A DNA stretch of 64,000 bases, from positions 138,263,296-138,327,295 of the forward strand of contig CM041776.1 in NCBI GenBank assembly GCA_023374045.1, given 5' to 3'. The position numbers and the translations under genes are program-made. The DNA comes from Limonium bicolor. Its lineage: Eukaryota; Streptophyta; Magnoliopsida; Caryophyllales; Plumbaginaceae. This document shows positions 1 through 10,019 of this stretch, piece by piece. Each line of letters begins with the position of its first letter. Position 1 is the stretch's first letter. The notes beneath the pieces were generated by a model. That model saw nothing but the letters and a program-made list of their open reading frames with translations, searched no databases and was not told where the DNA came from.

Positions 1-774
1 GTGAGGTTAAGTATAAGAAGATCTTTTATTCAAAATATTAATCGATTGTTTGAAAATACCAATTGAAAATCCTTTTGAAAACACCACACAACTCCAAGTC
101 CGATTTATGCTCCTTGTATTTTCTTAACATGGCTGTTTGTGACCACTTACAGGGAGCTTCAAGAGTCATCCAACCTGATGTGATCAGCATCAGTGTTGAA
201 CTATCTTTCCACCCCAATTTGTGTTCGGCTTCCCTTGATCCCATGGTAATCAAGTTTCACCTCCCACCTCATTTTCAACCAACAACTAATTCAAGCATGT
301 ACCTTTTCTATCTTTGAATCCTTCTAGTCATAATCATTACATCTCCAAGGGATAGAACTCCGTCTATCAATCATCATCCAAATCCAACTTAATTCAAGTT
401 ACCTAGGGAATTTAGTTCTCACTAGGTTCTATGTCGGTCTCGTACCCCTTCATAGATCACAACACTGTATATATATACATATTTTTTTTATCAAAATACA
501 ATACATGGTTTATATTTATGCACCATCGGGGTTTTAGATCCCCGGAGTTTCTTTACTCCCTTCCACTTGTACTCTCACACACCACTGTTAACAAGATAAA
601 CACACTTCCTACCATGGTACTCGCATCTTCTGTGCGCAATTACCACAATTTACCCACAAATAAATGCGTATGTTTATATAACACACGCGCCAACCATCAT
701 AACAATCATTTTGTGCCATGCACAACTAGTTCGCGTACACTTGTACGGTAAAACACACTAAGTGGTTTTGCGCT

Positions 775-808
775 CTACCCCCTTAAAAGGGATTACGCCC
801 ACGTAATC
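775..808 (-). promoter_or_regulatory. Polypurine-tract-like site with upstream hairpin (R1)
   Basis: Read on the minus strand, a perfect 7-bp hairpin (GATTACG, loop TGGG, CGTAATC; 791-808) is followed by CCCTTTTAAGGGGGTAG. The arrangement is the same as at 14301-14334 (element A) and 39244-39280 (family B), but the stem sequence differs with pairing kept. It probably marks a plus-strand priming site of the element. Confidence 0.55.
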
Positions 809-1046
809 AATCACTGAGCATTGCTTGAATGTTCGGCCGTCGTGAAGTGTTTTAACTTCCATGCGGTCTATTACACAATGGATTCTGATTAGAGGATCTT
901 AACCATATTAGCGGTTTAGTCCCTAAACCAAGAATTCGCATTGGAGTTGTAACTCATAACCGGTTTCGGTCCTGGCATGTGAGGCTTTTAGGCATTGATG
1001 ACTAGCCATCCATTCATATTCACAATATATATCCGGTACTTGACGC

Positions 1047-1080
1047 ATGGGCTCACTGGCCTCTGTTGCGCAACCCTGAT
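1047..1080 (-). other. Diverged initiator tRNA-Met 5'-half-like segment
   Basis: On the minus strand the segment begins ATCAGGGTTGCGCAACAGAG and ends GAGCCCAT. This follows the known plant initiator tRNA 5' half (ATCAGAGTGGCGCAGCGGAA onward to GGGCCCAT) with several changes and one missing base. It is the most diverged of the copies in the window; the family C copies at 24397 and elsewhere are far closer. It is not a complete tRNA gene, since no T-arm follows. Confidence 0.5.
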
Positions 1081-2728
1081 AATTATAGAGCTAGGTTGCC
1101 CCATTCATTACTGTTACAGTATTGTACGTCTCCAATGTATTACCCTTATCTTAGGAAGGATGGTTTCTCAACCGGCGCATGGTATCTCTTACCCTGAGCG
1201 AATTCGGTGAGTTTCAAAACTTTCCATCCACTTCTCCAATAGCTTACAGCGTAAACTACAATATACTTCGCAAGGATTGACTTGCTTCTACCGACTTACT
1301 GTCGGTTGAGATTGAGCTACTACCTAGTGTGTAGTGCTCTCTCAGTTATTTACAATATTTGGGGTATATTCCATACCGATATTTGGCAGTTAGTGCTACT
1401 GTTATCACTCATTCTTAACCGTACCTCCACCCTTGGTTTCGTACAAGTATCCCTTATTGGTGCGGTCTTGCATTTCCTATGCATCGGCCATTATAACATT
1501 ATTCTTCCACCATCAACATGTTTCCAATTCCTAGCTATCCCACTCGATCATTACTGCGCAAGTGCAATACCAAAACACTCAGTTAAGTTAACGAGACTAA
1601 AGGAATTAGTGAATTCCTTTCAAGGAAATGTTTAAGAGTTAGGAAGTGCGAAGTGCACAAGCGATTAAGTAAAGACATAGTATATGTCTTAAGGATCCTC
1701 AGGGATAAACATGATAGCTGGAACGGAGTCTCAGCCTATGCATGGCAAGGCAGATGCCTAATGTGGACACATTAATGTGCAATGAACGGGACGAAATCCC
1801 AGAACTGAGTATCTGCACTATCAGGAAAGGTTGATCTTCACAGAAGAAGATAGTAACCGGATAGAACGCAAAAAGGCGTGGCTAGCTAGATGTACCAATA
1901 ATTGTGAACCGATGTAAGGGCATAACTTAACGACACCCAGGAGAAATCCTTGAAGGGTGTGCGCATAACAATTGTTGAACAAAATGACATGACAGAAATA
2001 CAAGGGTTGAAATTAACACCCAGTTTAGACATAAGTGGTCAGGAGACGGACTGACAAACCTAAGGGCATCCCATGAAAGGAAACGGAAGGCAACGACCTT
2101 GTCATGGAACCCACTACAACCTCTAAACATGTAATATGATACAGAGGAGTACATATGCGTGGACAACCTACAATGAGCCCAGCCAAGGCAAATAAGGCTT
2201 ATAAGCCATAAACAAAATATGTTATATAGATTCGATTGATGGTAGAAGTTTATGTGGTATAAGTGAATAAAGTGGTGAGCGAACCACTGCATTAAGAGTG
2301 GGAATACCTCTCGATATTGTGAGACCGCAGGAGCGGTAGTTGTGTGAAGTAAATTCAAGAAATATGTGGAGGGCGGACCACGTTGTTATTACCCCAGGGT
2401 TTGAATAAATAACAAAAAAAAAAAATGCAACTCATCACATTACTTATTCCAATGGTGTTACACGCCGTTAACCACCCACGTGGCTAACAAGGCTATATAT
2501 GTACATTTGTATCGTCTGATGGACTAGATTCCCGAGCAACTACACAATACAATACTCAATCATCTTCAACATTTATTATATACATACACTCCCCCTGTAC
2601 CGAGTACTTATAAACTGTTGCCGACAACAACTTCGGTCTTACTACACCTACTGTATACATACACTTAAAAGTTTACCCATGTACAATAACTACCCGTCCT
2701 ACTCTCGAACGCTTCCAGCACTTCGTAC

Positions 2729-2800
2729 CTGAAATAGGAAAAAGAAGAGAAAAGGGGTGGCCCCAAGGGGCTCAGCACCTTTGCTGGTATGGTAATCCCG
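2729..2800 (-). promoter_or_regulatory. Conserved 3' splice site and CCCCTTGGGG block in R1 LTR
   Basis: On the minus strand GCTGAGCCCCTTGGGGCC is followed by a pyrimidine-rich run (CTTTTCTCTTCTTTTTCCTA) and TTTCAG/GTACGAAG. This is a textbook acceptor, in the same relative place as 7884 (element A), 33327 (family B), 23930 (family C) and 45218 (family D). Confidence 0.5.
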
Positions 2801-4339
2801 CAGCCCGCATGCTATCGGGCCACGCACGACTAATTGTCGTCTTAGCATGCAGTTGATTATTTAATTCATGCATACAAACCATTAATATATCTCACATAAT
2901 ATTTCGCCTCAATGGGCTCCACCAATAATCAACACATCCCACTTAACCAACCATCCAATGATTCCCTAAACCCTAGAGTGGCTCTCCTCTAAACGGAGCT
3001 ACTTCCTTAACGAACAACGTGTACCCATCAATGGGTTTTCCTTAAACGCCTCTTGTCACAAACTGGGATTCATTTCCATGATCCACACATTCCATAACAT
3101 AACATATCTCATTCCTTATATGAAACATAACAACCTTCCTGGTTTCTACATACACATGATAACCTCACCATCATTCTAAACATCCAATATGATATATAAA
3201 TACCTTAGCATAGCAAGGGAATTTGCATAGCACCATAACATTACATAACATCATAATTCGGTTCTCACAAGGAACCTTCCATCATAGTTAGTCCATATCA
3301 TGAGCACAGAGATTGTTGCCAAACTCATACCAAGCTCGTTAATTACCTCATCACCATCCTGTTATTTGAACGGTTGACTTAAACCCAAGGTGTGTCGGAT
3401 ATAGTGATCCCAAGCACACCAAACAACACAGTATGCCCCTATGGCCCGACGTGAGTCAGTAAACTAGCTTTGGATAAGCTAAGGGAAGGTTGAAACCAAA
3501 TTGGAATACCACCTAAACATACACCAAGGGAGCCGAACTGGACATGATAACGACCCCCACCATCACACGCGTGGCCGGAAACAATCCGGACTCCTCACCC
3601 CCCATTAGCCCATAGACTCTTATAAATCAGTAGTTAGTGATCCATTACGGAGCCTACCACAACCACACACCATACGGTATCATAACCGAGTTAAGCACAC
3701 AAGGGAGGAGAGAGTCATACATTCACATACAAACATCACGCACAAACATCACATAACCAACTCACGCATAGCCGTGGTTAGAACGTTCCTTAAGTCGGAA
3801 ACGTTGTTACCGCATACCGTTCTCCTACGTTTACCTAATAGAGGTTAACTAGCCCTTCAAGCGCATTCGAGGTTACCGGTATCGGCACGTAAACATATAA
3901 TGACAATAACGACTATAAACTCGTTTCATGATTTATCTCATAACGTGGCAAACATACAGAAAAACACATTGGCATACAAGCCGGTGTAATCCGGTAGGAC
4001 ACAGGTTGCAAGAAAAACCATACCTGTCACCGGAGTCCACTTTACCGCGTCCACCTATGTTCCTCGAGCGATTCTCGAACAACTGTTAACATCACATGTG
4101 TTTTTATTAACATCGGGGTTTGCTTGATTATTTAGTGTCCAAAGCTTATAATTTTTCCCGTTAACTTAATTACTTAACTTCACTTTTTAACTTGTTTTAC
4201 CCTCACATTTTAATACAACTTTCCACCCACCTAATTGCCATTTAAACTCACCTAACATGTCCTTAAAACCTTATGGCATCATTACCTATCAATCCCCATC
4301 ATCTCATATCATTTCATAACCTTAAACCATGTTTTTGGT

Positions 4340-4602
4340 CCGACCGACCCACCGACCGACCCACAGCTGGGTCGGTCCATTACAGACCCCTTTTACTTCC
4401 TTACAAACATGCCCGTCCGACCCACGTCCGACCCACCATTCTGGGTCGGTCCATGTGCGAACATTTTTCCACCTTTGAAACTTGCGACCGACCCATGTCC
4501 GACCCACCCTTTTGGGTCGGACCATTACCGAACATATTTCTAATATTTTACAGAGGCTCGACCGACCCACAAACTGGGTCGGCCCCTGGGTCGGTCGCCT
4601 CC
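4340..4602. repeat. Tandem array of GGGTCGGTC inverted repeats in R1 LTR
   Basis: About four units of roughly 75 bp each carry GACCGACCCA or GTCCGACCCA facing TGGGTCGGTC or TGGGTCGGAC. Each unit can fold on itself. A similar but differently spelled array lies in element A's LTR (16229-16557), and a third in family C LTRs (for example 22936-23045). The regular placing suggests protein-binding sites or a structured RNA, not random simple sequence. Confidence 0.8.
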
Positions 4603-7000
4603 TAAACTTACCCAAACTTTGTCAAATCTTCACCAAACTTCTCCTAAGGCCTCTTAATGTGTTCTAACATCATTTGGCACTTCAAGCACACCCTTAAGAT
4701 ATTCTTAAACACTCACACAACTATTTTTCCTAATTCCTTAAACCTTTACTTATATCTCCACAAAATTCCTAACACTTACAATGTTTTCTCCTTATGATTT
4801 CTAGTGGCATTTCACCTATAATGACCAAAATACCAAGGTGTATCCTCTACACCTTATCATCATCCCTCAACTTCTTCTTACTAACTAAATCTCCTCTTCA
4901 CATCATACCTAAACATCACTTGTTCCTTGAACATCAACATTACCTAACCTTAAACAAACTCCTCCAAGACTTAAATACATCCTCAAAACACACATTGAAT
5001 TCCTAGAACTTCCAAGATAAACCTAAATCCTTGCATCACTCTAAATCACCTTAATACATGTTTTCTTCTCTAGTAAACATTCATTCACCTTTAATCCTTC
5101 CTAGTTCACCAAAACTCACTTACAACACTTAGAACTTCTTACACATTTCCCAAATTTGGCCATAGCTTCTCTAGTATATACCCACATCCAACCACTTAGG
5201 TTTTTACCTTAATTCATCCAAGAATACCTAAAATCCATCAAACACATTTTATACACAAACTTCACACATTAAGCACTACATCACAATATAGTGCATAACT
5301 TAAATTGCTTGGCACTTAGGCCCTTAAATGCATGGCTCTTAGGCCCTTAAATTGCATAAACCTTAAACACTGAATTTCCCACATAATAATGCCTTTGACC
5401 TGCAAATACACCCAACAATACATATTCCTTTAATAACCTCCTTGAGAGCATTTTACTAGCTCATTTACCATTTGCTCTTTAGGTAGTTTTAACAAGCATT
5501 ATAAGCTTATTTCTCCTAAGGCATTAAACCACATTGAGATAGCTTGTTTACCCTTTTCCTCAAAATTTCTTTCTTGTTTCCTTGTAAACCGGTAAGGCAT
5601 TTCCTTCCTTGTCAACAACTAAACAATATACCAACATTGAAATGAGTATATAAGCTTCAAGCTTTATCTCATTGTAAACCCTAGTTACATATATTATCTT
5701 AAGGTATTAACATGATTGTTTTACCTTGGAATGGAAAGAGAGCTTGAATATATATCAAGAGAGGACTCCTCCTAGTCCATGAAAGCTTGGAATGAAGCTA
5801 GAACAAGGCAATATAATGACTCCATTAAGAGTGATTTTCGGACATGACAAAACATGAAGGAGATGTCATTTTTCTTTGAGTTTCCTTACCTTGAAGCAAA
5901 GGAGAACAAGAACATGTGAAAAGATGAGCTCAAGCTCCTCCCATGGTGGTTTCTCTTGGCACCGAAATGGAGGTTTTGAAGTTTTGAAGAGACAAGATTG
6001 TAGAGCTTGGCTTAACTAAGAGAATGGTGGTGTTTGTTTTTGATTTGGACAAGAGAGCAAGATTTGACAAGAGTTCAAAGCTTGAGTTCTCATGGAGGTA
6101 GTGGTATTACCGAGAGAGAATGAAGAAGAGAGGTTGGTGGTGGTGTTTGGAACCGTGGGAAATGAAGGAAAGGAAGGGAGAATGAAGATAGAAGTTACTT
6201 TTGAAGATATTAAAGTCTTAAAGCAAATAGTAACTATGAGTCACATTTACTTAAAAAAGTTAACATACTTGGTGACTCCTCACTACAAAAACCGGCCCCC
6301 TTTAATATAACAAGGGTATTTTAGTCTTTGTTTGTCAATTTAATTACTTAACATAACATATGTTATATACTAGCTTGCAAAAATTACTATTCACAAATAC
6401 AAGGCACATAGAAGTGAAATTTTTGATTTCCCACTAATATGGCCACCCAAATGTGATACTATATAGTACACATGTTAATTAAAGAGTAATGATGGACATT
6501 TAGCCATTCAAAACTCATTTACAAGACAATTTTTCAAAAACGTGCTTTAAGACTCCTTAAAGCACATTTTGTGTTTTAACTTGTTTTCAAGCTTGGTTTT
6601 CTTTAGTAATTGATTTAATATGTTCATTAACTATAAATAAGGTATAGGTATGACCATTAGGTCTTATACACATTCATCTCAAGCTTAGAGCACATTTTTG
6701 CTCTTATTGACCTTAAGGTATTTATTTGTGTTTTGTTTGGTTTCATTGTCTACCAAAGTTTCCTAAGGACTTAATTAGCCTTATAAAGTCATAATTAAAC
6801 CTTATCAAGTCTTGGTAGGCTCTTTGGGTCCTAACCAAGTTCACTCCAACCTTAGAGCATGTTTTTGCTCGTACTGGTCTTAGTGCTTTACTGCACTTTA
6901 CTATATTTTAAATTGTCCACTGATGTTTCTAAGGCACTTTTTAGCCTTTACATGCCATAGTTTGATATTTAAACAACATACCAAAGTTTGGGGTATTTCA

Positions 7001-8247
7001 ACCAAGGTATGGTTTTCTTGCAGTCTGTTGCCTACCGGTTTACACCGGCTTGTGTGTTGTTTTCTGTGTGTTTACGACCTTGTAAGATTAAATCATGAAA
7101 CGAGTTTACAGCTCTTATTATTAATGTGACGTGTGTGTACCGATACCGGTAACCTCGAATGCGTGCTAACTGATGAACCAAAGCTAGGAACGTAAGAGAA
7201 CGGTTCGGTAATAACGTTCCAACCTAGGACGTTCTAACCCGGCTATGTATGTTTAGTTGTGATGTGTGTTGCTGAATTATGTCCTACTTCCCTTGTATGT
7301 CTAACTGACTTAAACACTGCTTGTGTGAGATATGTTAAGCTCCCATTGTGGGACTTCTAACGAGTGCTAACCGGGGAGTGAGGAATCCGGTCGTTCCGGT
7401 CACGCGTGTATGTATGGGTGTCGACATCTGAATCAGATTCGCTCTCTCCTTATGTTAGGGTAGTTTTCCTTTTATGGGGAATTCGACCTCCCATAGCTTA
7501 GCCAAAGCTACCTACCTGACTTCCACTCGGGCTAGGGGGAAATTATGTGTTGATGTGTTCGGGTAACTACACCCTCCATCTTTCAAGTTAAGTTTTCATT
7601 TGACTAACAAAACAGTAATGTGTTAAGCTTAACATGAGGAGGAGACACCTCTAGGCTTACAAGTTGACTAACCAAGTTGGTTTGTTTCCTATGGTGAACT
7701 GTTTCACCTTGTATGTGTGTTATTGTTTTACAATAATTCTTGTTAAGCATATGCATGTTGTATGATAAAATCACGCCATGTTATCATGACAAATAGTTGC
7801 GTGTATCCCGGTAGTCGCGGGCTGCACGTTAACCATGCCAGCAAAAGGTTGCTGACCCCCTTTGGGGGCTATGTTTATTTGCAGGATGAGGATCGAGGAA
7901 GCAGAATGGCTTTAGATCCTAGGCTGTTAATATTTTGTTATTTTTGGATGTTGAACCCGAGTAGTGTTTGTACACTCGAGGTCATTTACTTTTGGTGGAT
8001 GTAAAGCTGGTTAGTGATTTTTGAACAGTTACACTCGGTATATTGCCATTCTTTTGGATAGGTGATTTTTGTAAGGTTGTAATTACGCTCGGCATTCACG
8101 TAATCAGACCGGTACAATGTAAGTAACAGCCTTGTTAGCCACGTGGGTGGCTAACGGCGTGTAACACCGCCCTTTTTGGTATATGTTTAAGTAATGTTTC
8201 CGCTGCGATTATTGATTAAGTGTTAAGGTTATGGACGGGGTGTTACA
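7001..8247 (+). mobile_element. Element A 5' LTR, right-hand part
   Basis: This part is nearly identical to 16795-18074 of the 3' LTR with scattered indels, and ends GGGGTGTTACA before the primer-binding site. It carries the TACCGG...ACACCGGC block (about 7034-7053), the CCCCCTTTGGGGG block (7856-7868) and a CACGTGGGTGG block (about 8141). The small indel differences between the two LTRs suggest an insertion that is not very recent. Confidence 0.92.
7850..7884 (+). promoter_or_regulatory. Conserved 3' splice site in element A 5' LTR
   Basis: GCTGACCCCCTTTGGGGGCT is followed by ATGTTTATTTGCAG/GATGAGG. GCTGAC is a plausible branch-point motif, followed by a T-rich tract and a CAG/G acceptor. 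The 3' LTR has the same site ending at 17710. Equivalent sites occur in every other LTR family here. Confidence 0.5.
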
Positions 8248-8252
8248 AAAAG

Positions 8253-8280
8253 TGGTATCAGAGCGAAGTATCGCTCTGAT
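8253..8280 (+). promoter_or_regulatory. Primer-binding site (tRNA-iMet) inside a hairpin
   Basis: TGGTATCAGAGCG starts 5 bp after the LTR end and is complementary to the 3' end of plant initiator tRNA-Met. ATCAGAGCG (8257-8265) then pairs perfectly with CGCTCTGAT (8272-8280) across a 6-nt loop, so part of the primer site can be covered by its own downstream arm. Family B has the same arrangement (43275-43297 on the minus strand). Confidence 0.85.
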
Positions 8281-8395
8281 TACCGACAACCGAGCTTAGG
8301 AATATACCGAGTTAGGAAATTTAAACCTTGTCGTCCAAAGGACGTTATAAACAAGTGATGCGATAAGTTTGTAAGCACAATACTAATGTGCTCTC

Positions 8396-9094
8396 ATGTA
8401 TGTTCAGATGGCAGGGCGACCGCGGGGACGAGGCCGTGGAGGGCCTGGTCCAGGAGACACGGGGAATACCCCCACCGCTCAGATGATGGCCGAAGCTGTA
8501 GCGGCCGCCCTAGCACAAGTAATACCTCAGATAGTAACCGCAGTGCAGCAAGGGCAGCAACAGCCCGGGGGTGAGGATCAACCAGAACCACCACCACCAC
8601 CACAGCCACGCGAGACCAATTGGGTGAAAGCGTTGGCCGACTTGAGGCCCCCGTCTTACAAAGGGGAGACCGACCCTTCTAAGCTAGAGGCGTATATCTC
8701 GGAGCTTGAGACCGCCTACGAGACCTTGGCCGTTCCTGCTGATGCCAAGGTCCGGCTTGCTGCTTTTTATTTGAAGGGTTCGGCTAGAAACTGGTGGAAA
8801 CTTGTGAGGGCCGAGAAAGTGGCCGATCCAGATTTTGGATGGGAGCAGTACACGGCATTGCTAAGGGCCAAGTACTATCCAGTGCACGTGCAAGAGGCGA
8901 AGCGCCTAGAGCTTGACAGTCTGAAGCAGGGAGATAAAATGACGGTGGACGACTACTACACCGCCTTCACCGACCTTGTTCATCTTCTACCCGACCTTGG
9001 TTACTCGAACCGGGTCTTAGTAAACCGATTCTACAGTGGGTTGAGCCACCGCCTACGCTATGGCATGGGGCCAGCCGAGTACAATACCTTGCAG
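8396..9094 (+). CDS. gag: Gag, exon 1 (capsid region)
   Basis: This is the structural Gag protein that forms the retroelement particle. The frame opens at 8396 or at a second Met at 8408; the latter begins MAGRPRGRGRGG and is the more usual start. The N-terminus is Gly/Arg- then Gln/Pro-rich. From about residue 75 comes the conserved retrotransposon gag domain, with landmarks such as LADLRPPSYKGETDP, YLKGSARNWW and the region ending YNTLQ. The open frame runs 15 codons past a consensus donor, CAG/GTAAAT at 9094/9095. Splicing there to 9187 keeps the frame and continues a normal Gag sequence, so the frame end at 9109 is taken as intron read-through. Confidence 0.88.
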
Positions 9095-9186
9095 GTAAAT
9101 TTCCAATAATGTCTAAGTGTGAATGAGTAATGTTGTATGGAGTGTGTAAATGTGTTGCGGGGCATGACTAACACCTTGATACTCAG
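9095..9186 (+). other. Gag intron 1 (92 bp, GT-AG, phase 0)
   Basis: The donor is CAG/GTAAAT and the acceptor CTCAG/GAG. The interval has in-frame stops and higher T content than the exons. Both flanks are phase 0, and joining them restores a continuous Gag frame with no lost residue. The intron call rests on splice signals and frame only. Confidence 0.75.
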
Positions 9187-9448
9187 GAGTGCTATCATGC
9201 CGCTGCTAAGGTGGAGATCACCGTCCGTCTAAGGGACGAGGAGAATGCGCATAAGCGCAAGGTCTCGAGCGAGGGCCAAAGCTCGCAAGGGTACCAAGGA
9301 GGGAAGAAGAGGAAACCTTACCCTCAGCCCCAGAAGGGCCAGCAGCAGCAAGATGGCAAGGGCCAAGCCCAGCCCACTACCACTGAGGAGCCACTGAAGC
9401 TCACTTATGCCTATGCTGCTAAGCCCTTACGCTCTCACCCGCCCAAGG
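9187..9448 (+). CDS. gag: Gag, exon 2 (basic linker)
   Basis: The exon continues Gag in phase 0, starting ECYHAAAKVEI, then a Lys/Arg- and Gln-rich stretch (RKVSSEGQSSQ, KKRKPYPQPQKGQQQQ) typical of the linker between capsid and nucleocapsid. It ends near 9447-9448 at AAGG/GTAACT. The exact join to exon 3 is one base out of frame: one G more than a clean phase-0 donor would need. This copy therefore either carries a single-base insertion here or uses a donor that cannot be seen. In-frame stops follow at once. Confidence 0.75.
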
Positions 9449-9528
9449 GTAACTAATAAATTTCGAATATCGGATTCAAGTATGTATTGTTATGTGGTGA
9501 AGTGTGTATTGATTGTGTGTTGTGATAG
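9449..9528 (+). other. Probable Gag intron 2
   Basis: T-rich interval with stops in frame, bounded by GTAACT and GATAG/CAG (or the next CAG at 9529-9531). It separates the basic linker from the zinc knuckles, which share one coding direction. The donor phase is off by one base, so this copy may be mis-spliced or mutated. Confidence 0.55.
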
Positions 9529-9871
9529 CAGCCTACGGGCTCTGCACCGGAGCGCCACTACTTCTGCAAGTGGTGCAAGGGTGACCATCCCGGTAAGGAC
9601 TGCAAAGGGAACGATGTGCAGTGCCACTACTGCAAGAAGCTGGGGCACCGTGACTTTGAGTGCTACAGCAACCTCGATGGCAGAAACTATAGGCCTAGAG
9701 GGCAATGGAAGGGTAAGGCCACTGCTACCACTGAGGGCCCGAAAGCTACATATCAGCCATCCTCGGGGCAAGGAAATACTGATTCCCAGAAGGGGAAGGG
9801 GCCGGGAGCAGGCAAGGCTGCCTTGAACGTGGTGGACCGGTCAGAGGCACCAGGATCGTCTTCTAGACCAG
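9529..9871 (+). CDS. gag: Gag, exon 3 (nucleocapsid, two zinc knuckles)
   Basis: The exon encodes the RNA-binding nucleocapsid. Two zinc knuckles are visible: CKWCKGDHPGKDC (C-x2-C-x3-H-x4-C) and CHYCKKLGHRDFEC (C-x2-C-x4-H-x4-C). They are followed by a Gly/Ser/Pro-rich tail ending SSSRP. The open frame runs on to 9954, but a donor CCAG/GTACCC at 9871/9872 (phase 1) is preferred. Two downstream acceptors, 10019/10020 and 10962/10963, both supply exactly two bases to complete the codon. One leads into the AlkB exon and the other into protease. Confidence 0.82.
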
Positions 9872-10019
9872 GTACCCCCTTTAAACCGTTAAGTAAGATA
9901 AGTGATTGCTTACCGCATTTCCATGCATGTGTGTTAGTGGGTCTAAATGAATAACCACATGAATAACGAGTTGAAGTATAATGTGAAAACCACCTAAATT
10001 AGAAACTTATAAACCTTAG

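Larger units (their letters stand above)
1..2383 (-). mobile_element. Internal region of minus-strand LTR element R1 (partial, non-coding)
   Basis: This stretch lies left of the LTR at 2384-7000 and reads as the internal region of the same minus-strand element, running off the left edge of the window. On the minus strand it carries a polypurine-tract-like site with a hairpin (775-808) and an initiator-tRNA-like segment (1047-1080), both shared with family B at 39244-39494. A block at about 133-270 resembles 41119-41260 of family B. No gag or pol motif was found in any frame, so it looks like a large non-autonomous derivative. The expected tRNA-iMet primer-binding site next to 2383 is not recognisable; a TGG-containing sequence at 2371-2380 (minus strand) sits where one would be. 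Confidence 0.6.
2384..7000 (-). mobile_element. LTR of minus-strand element R1 (4.6 kb), inserted in element A 5' LTR
   Basis: On the minus strand the LTR starts TGAAATACCCCAAAC (ending at 7000) and ends GGGGTAATAACA (at 2384), giving TG...CA ends. Its outer start equals that of element A's LTR at 14557. Inside it carries the same ordered blocks as the other LTRs: a CACGTGG block (about 2478), a CCCCTTGGGG block with a 3' splice site (2729-2800), a CCGG-rich block (3545-3605) and a block near 3977-4025 containing TTGCAACCTGT. The right flank (accaa, 7001-7005) joins element A's LTR at the point matching 16795. The LTR is unusually long and non-coding; open frames inside it are short and unsupported. 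Confidence 0.75.

Noticed and set aside
2371..2383. R1 primer-binding site for a tRNA other than iMet
   Set aside because: The TGG-containing sequence is at the right place, but I could not match it to a known plant tRNA 3' end; it may be a decayed iMet site.
8394..8609. Minus-strand valine/leucine-rich frame opposite gag
   Set aside because: It is the antisense shadow of the Gag N-terminus.
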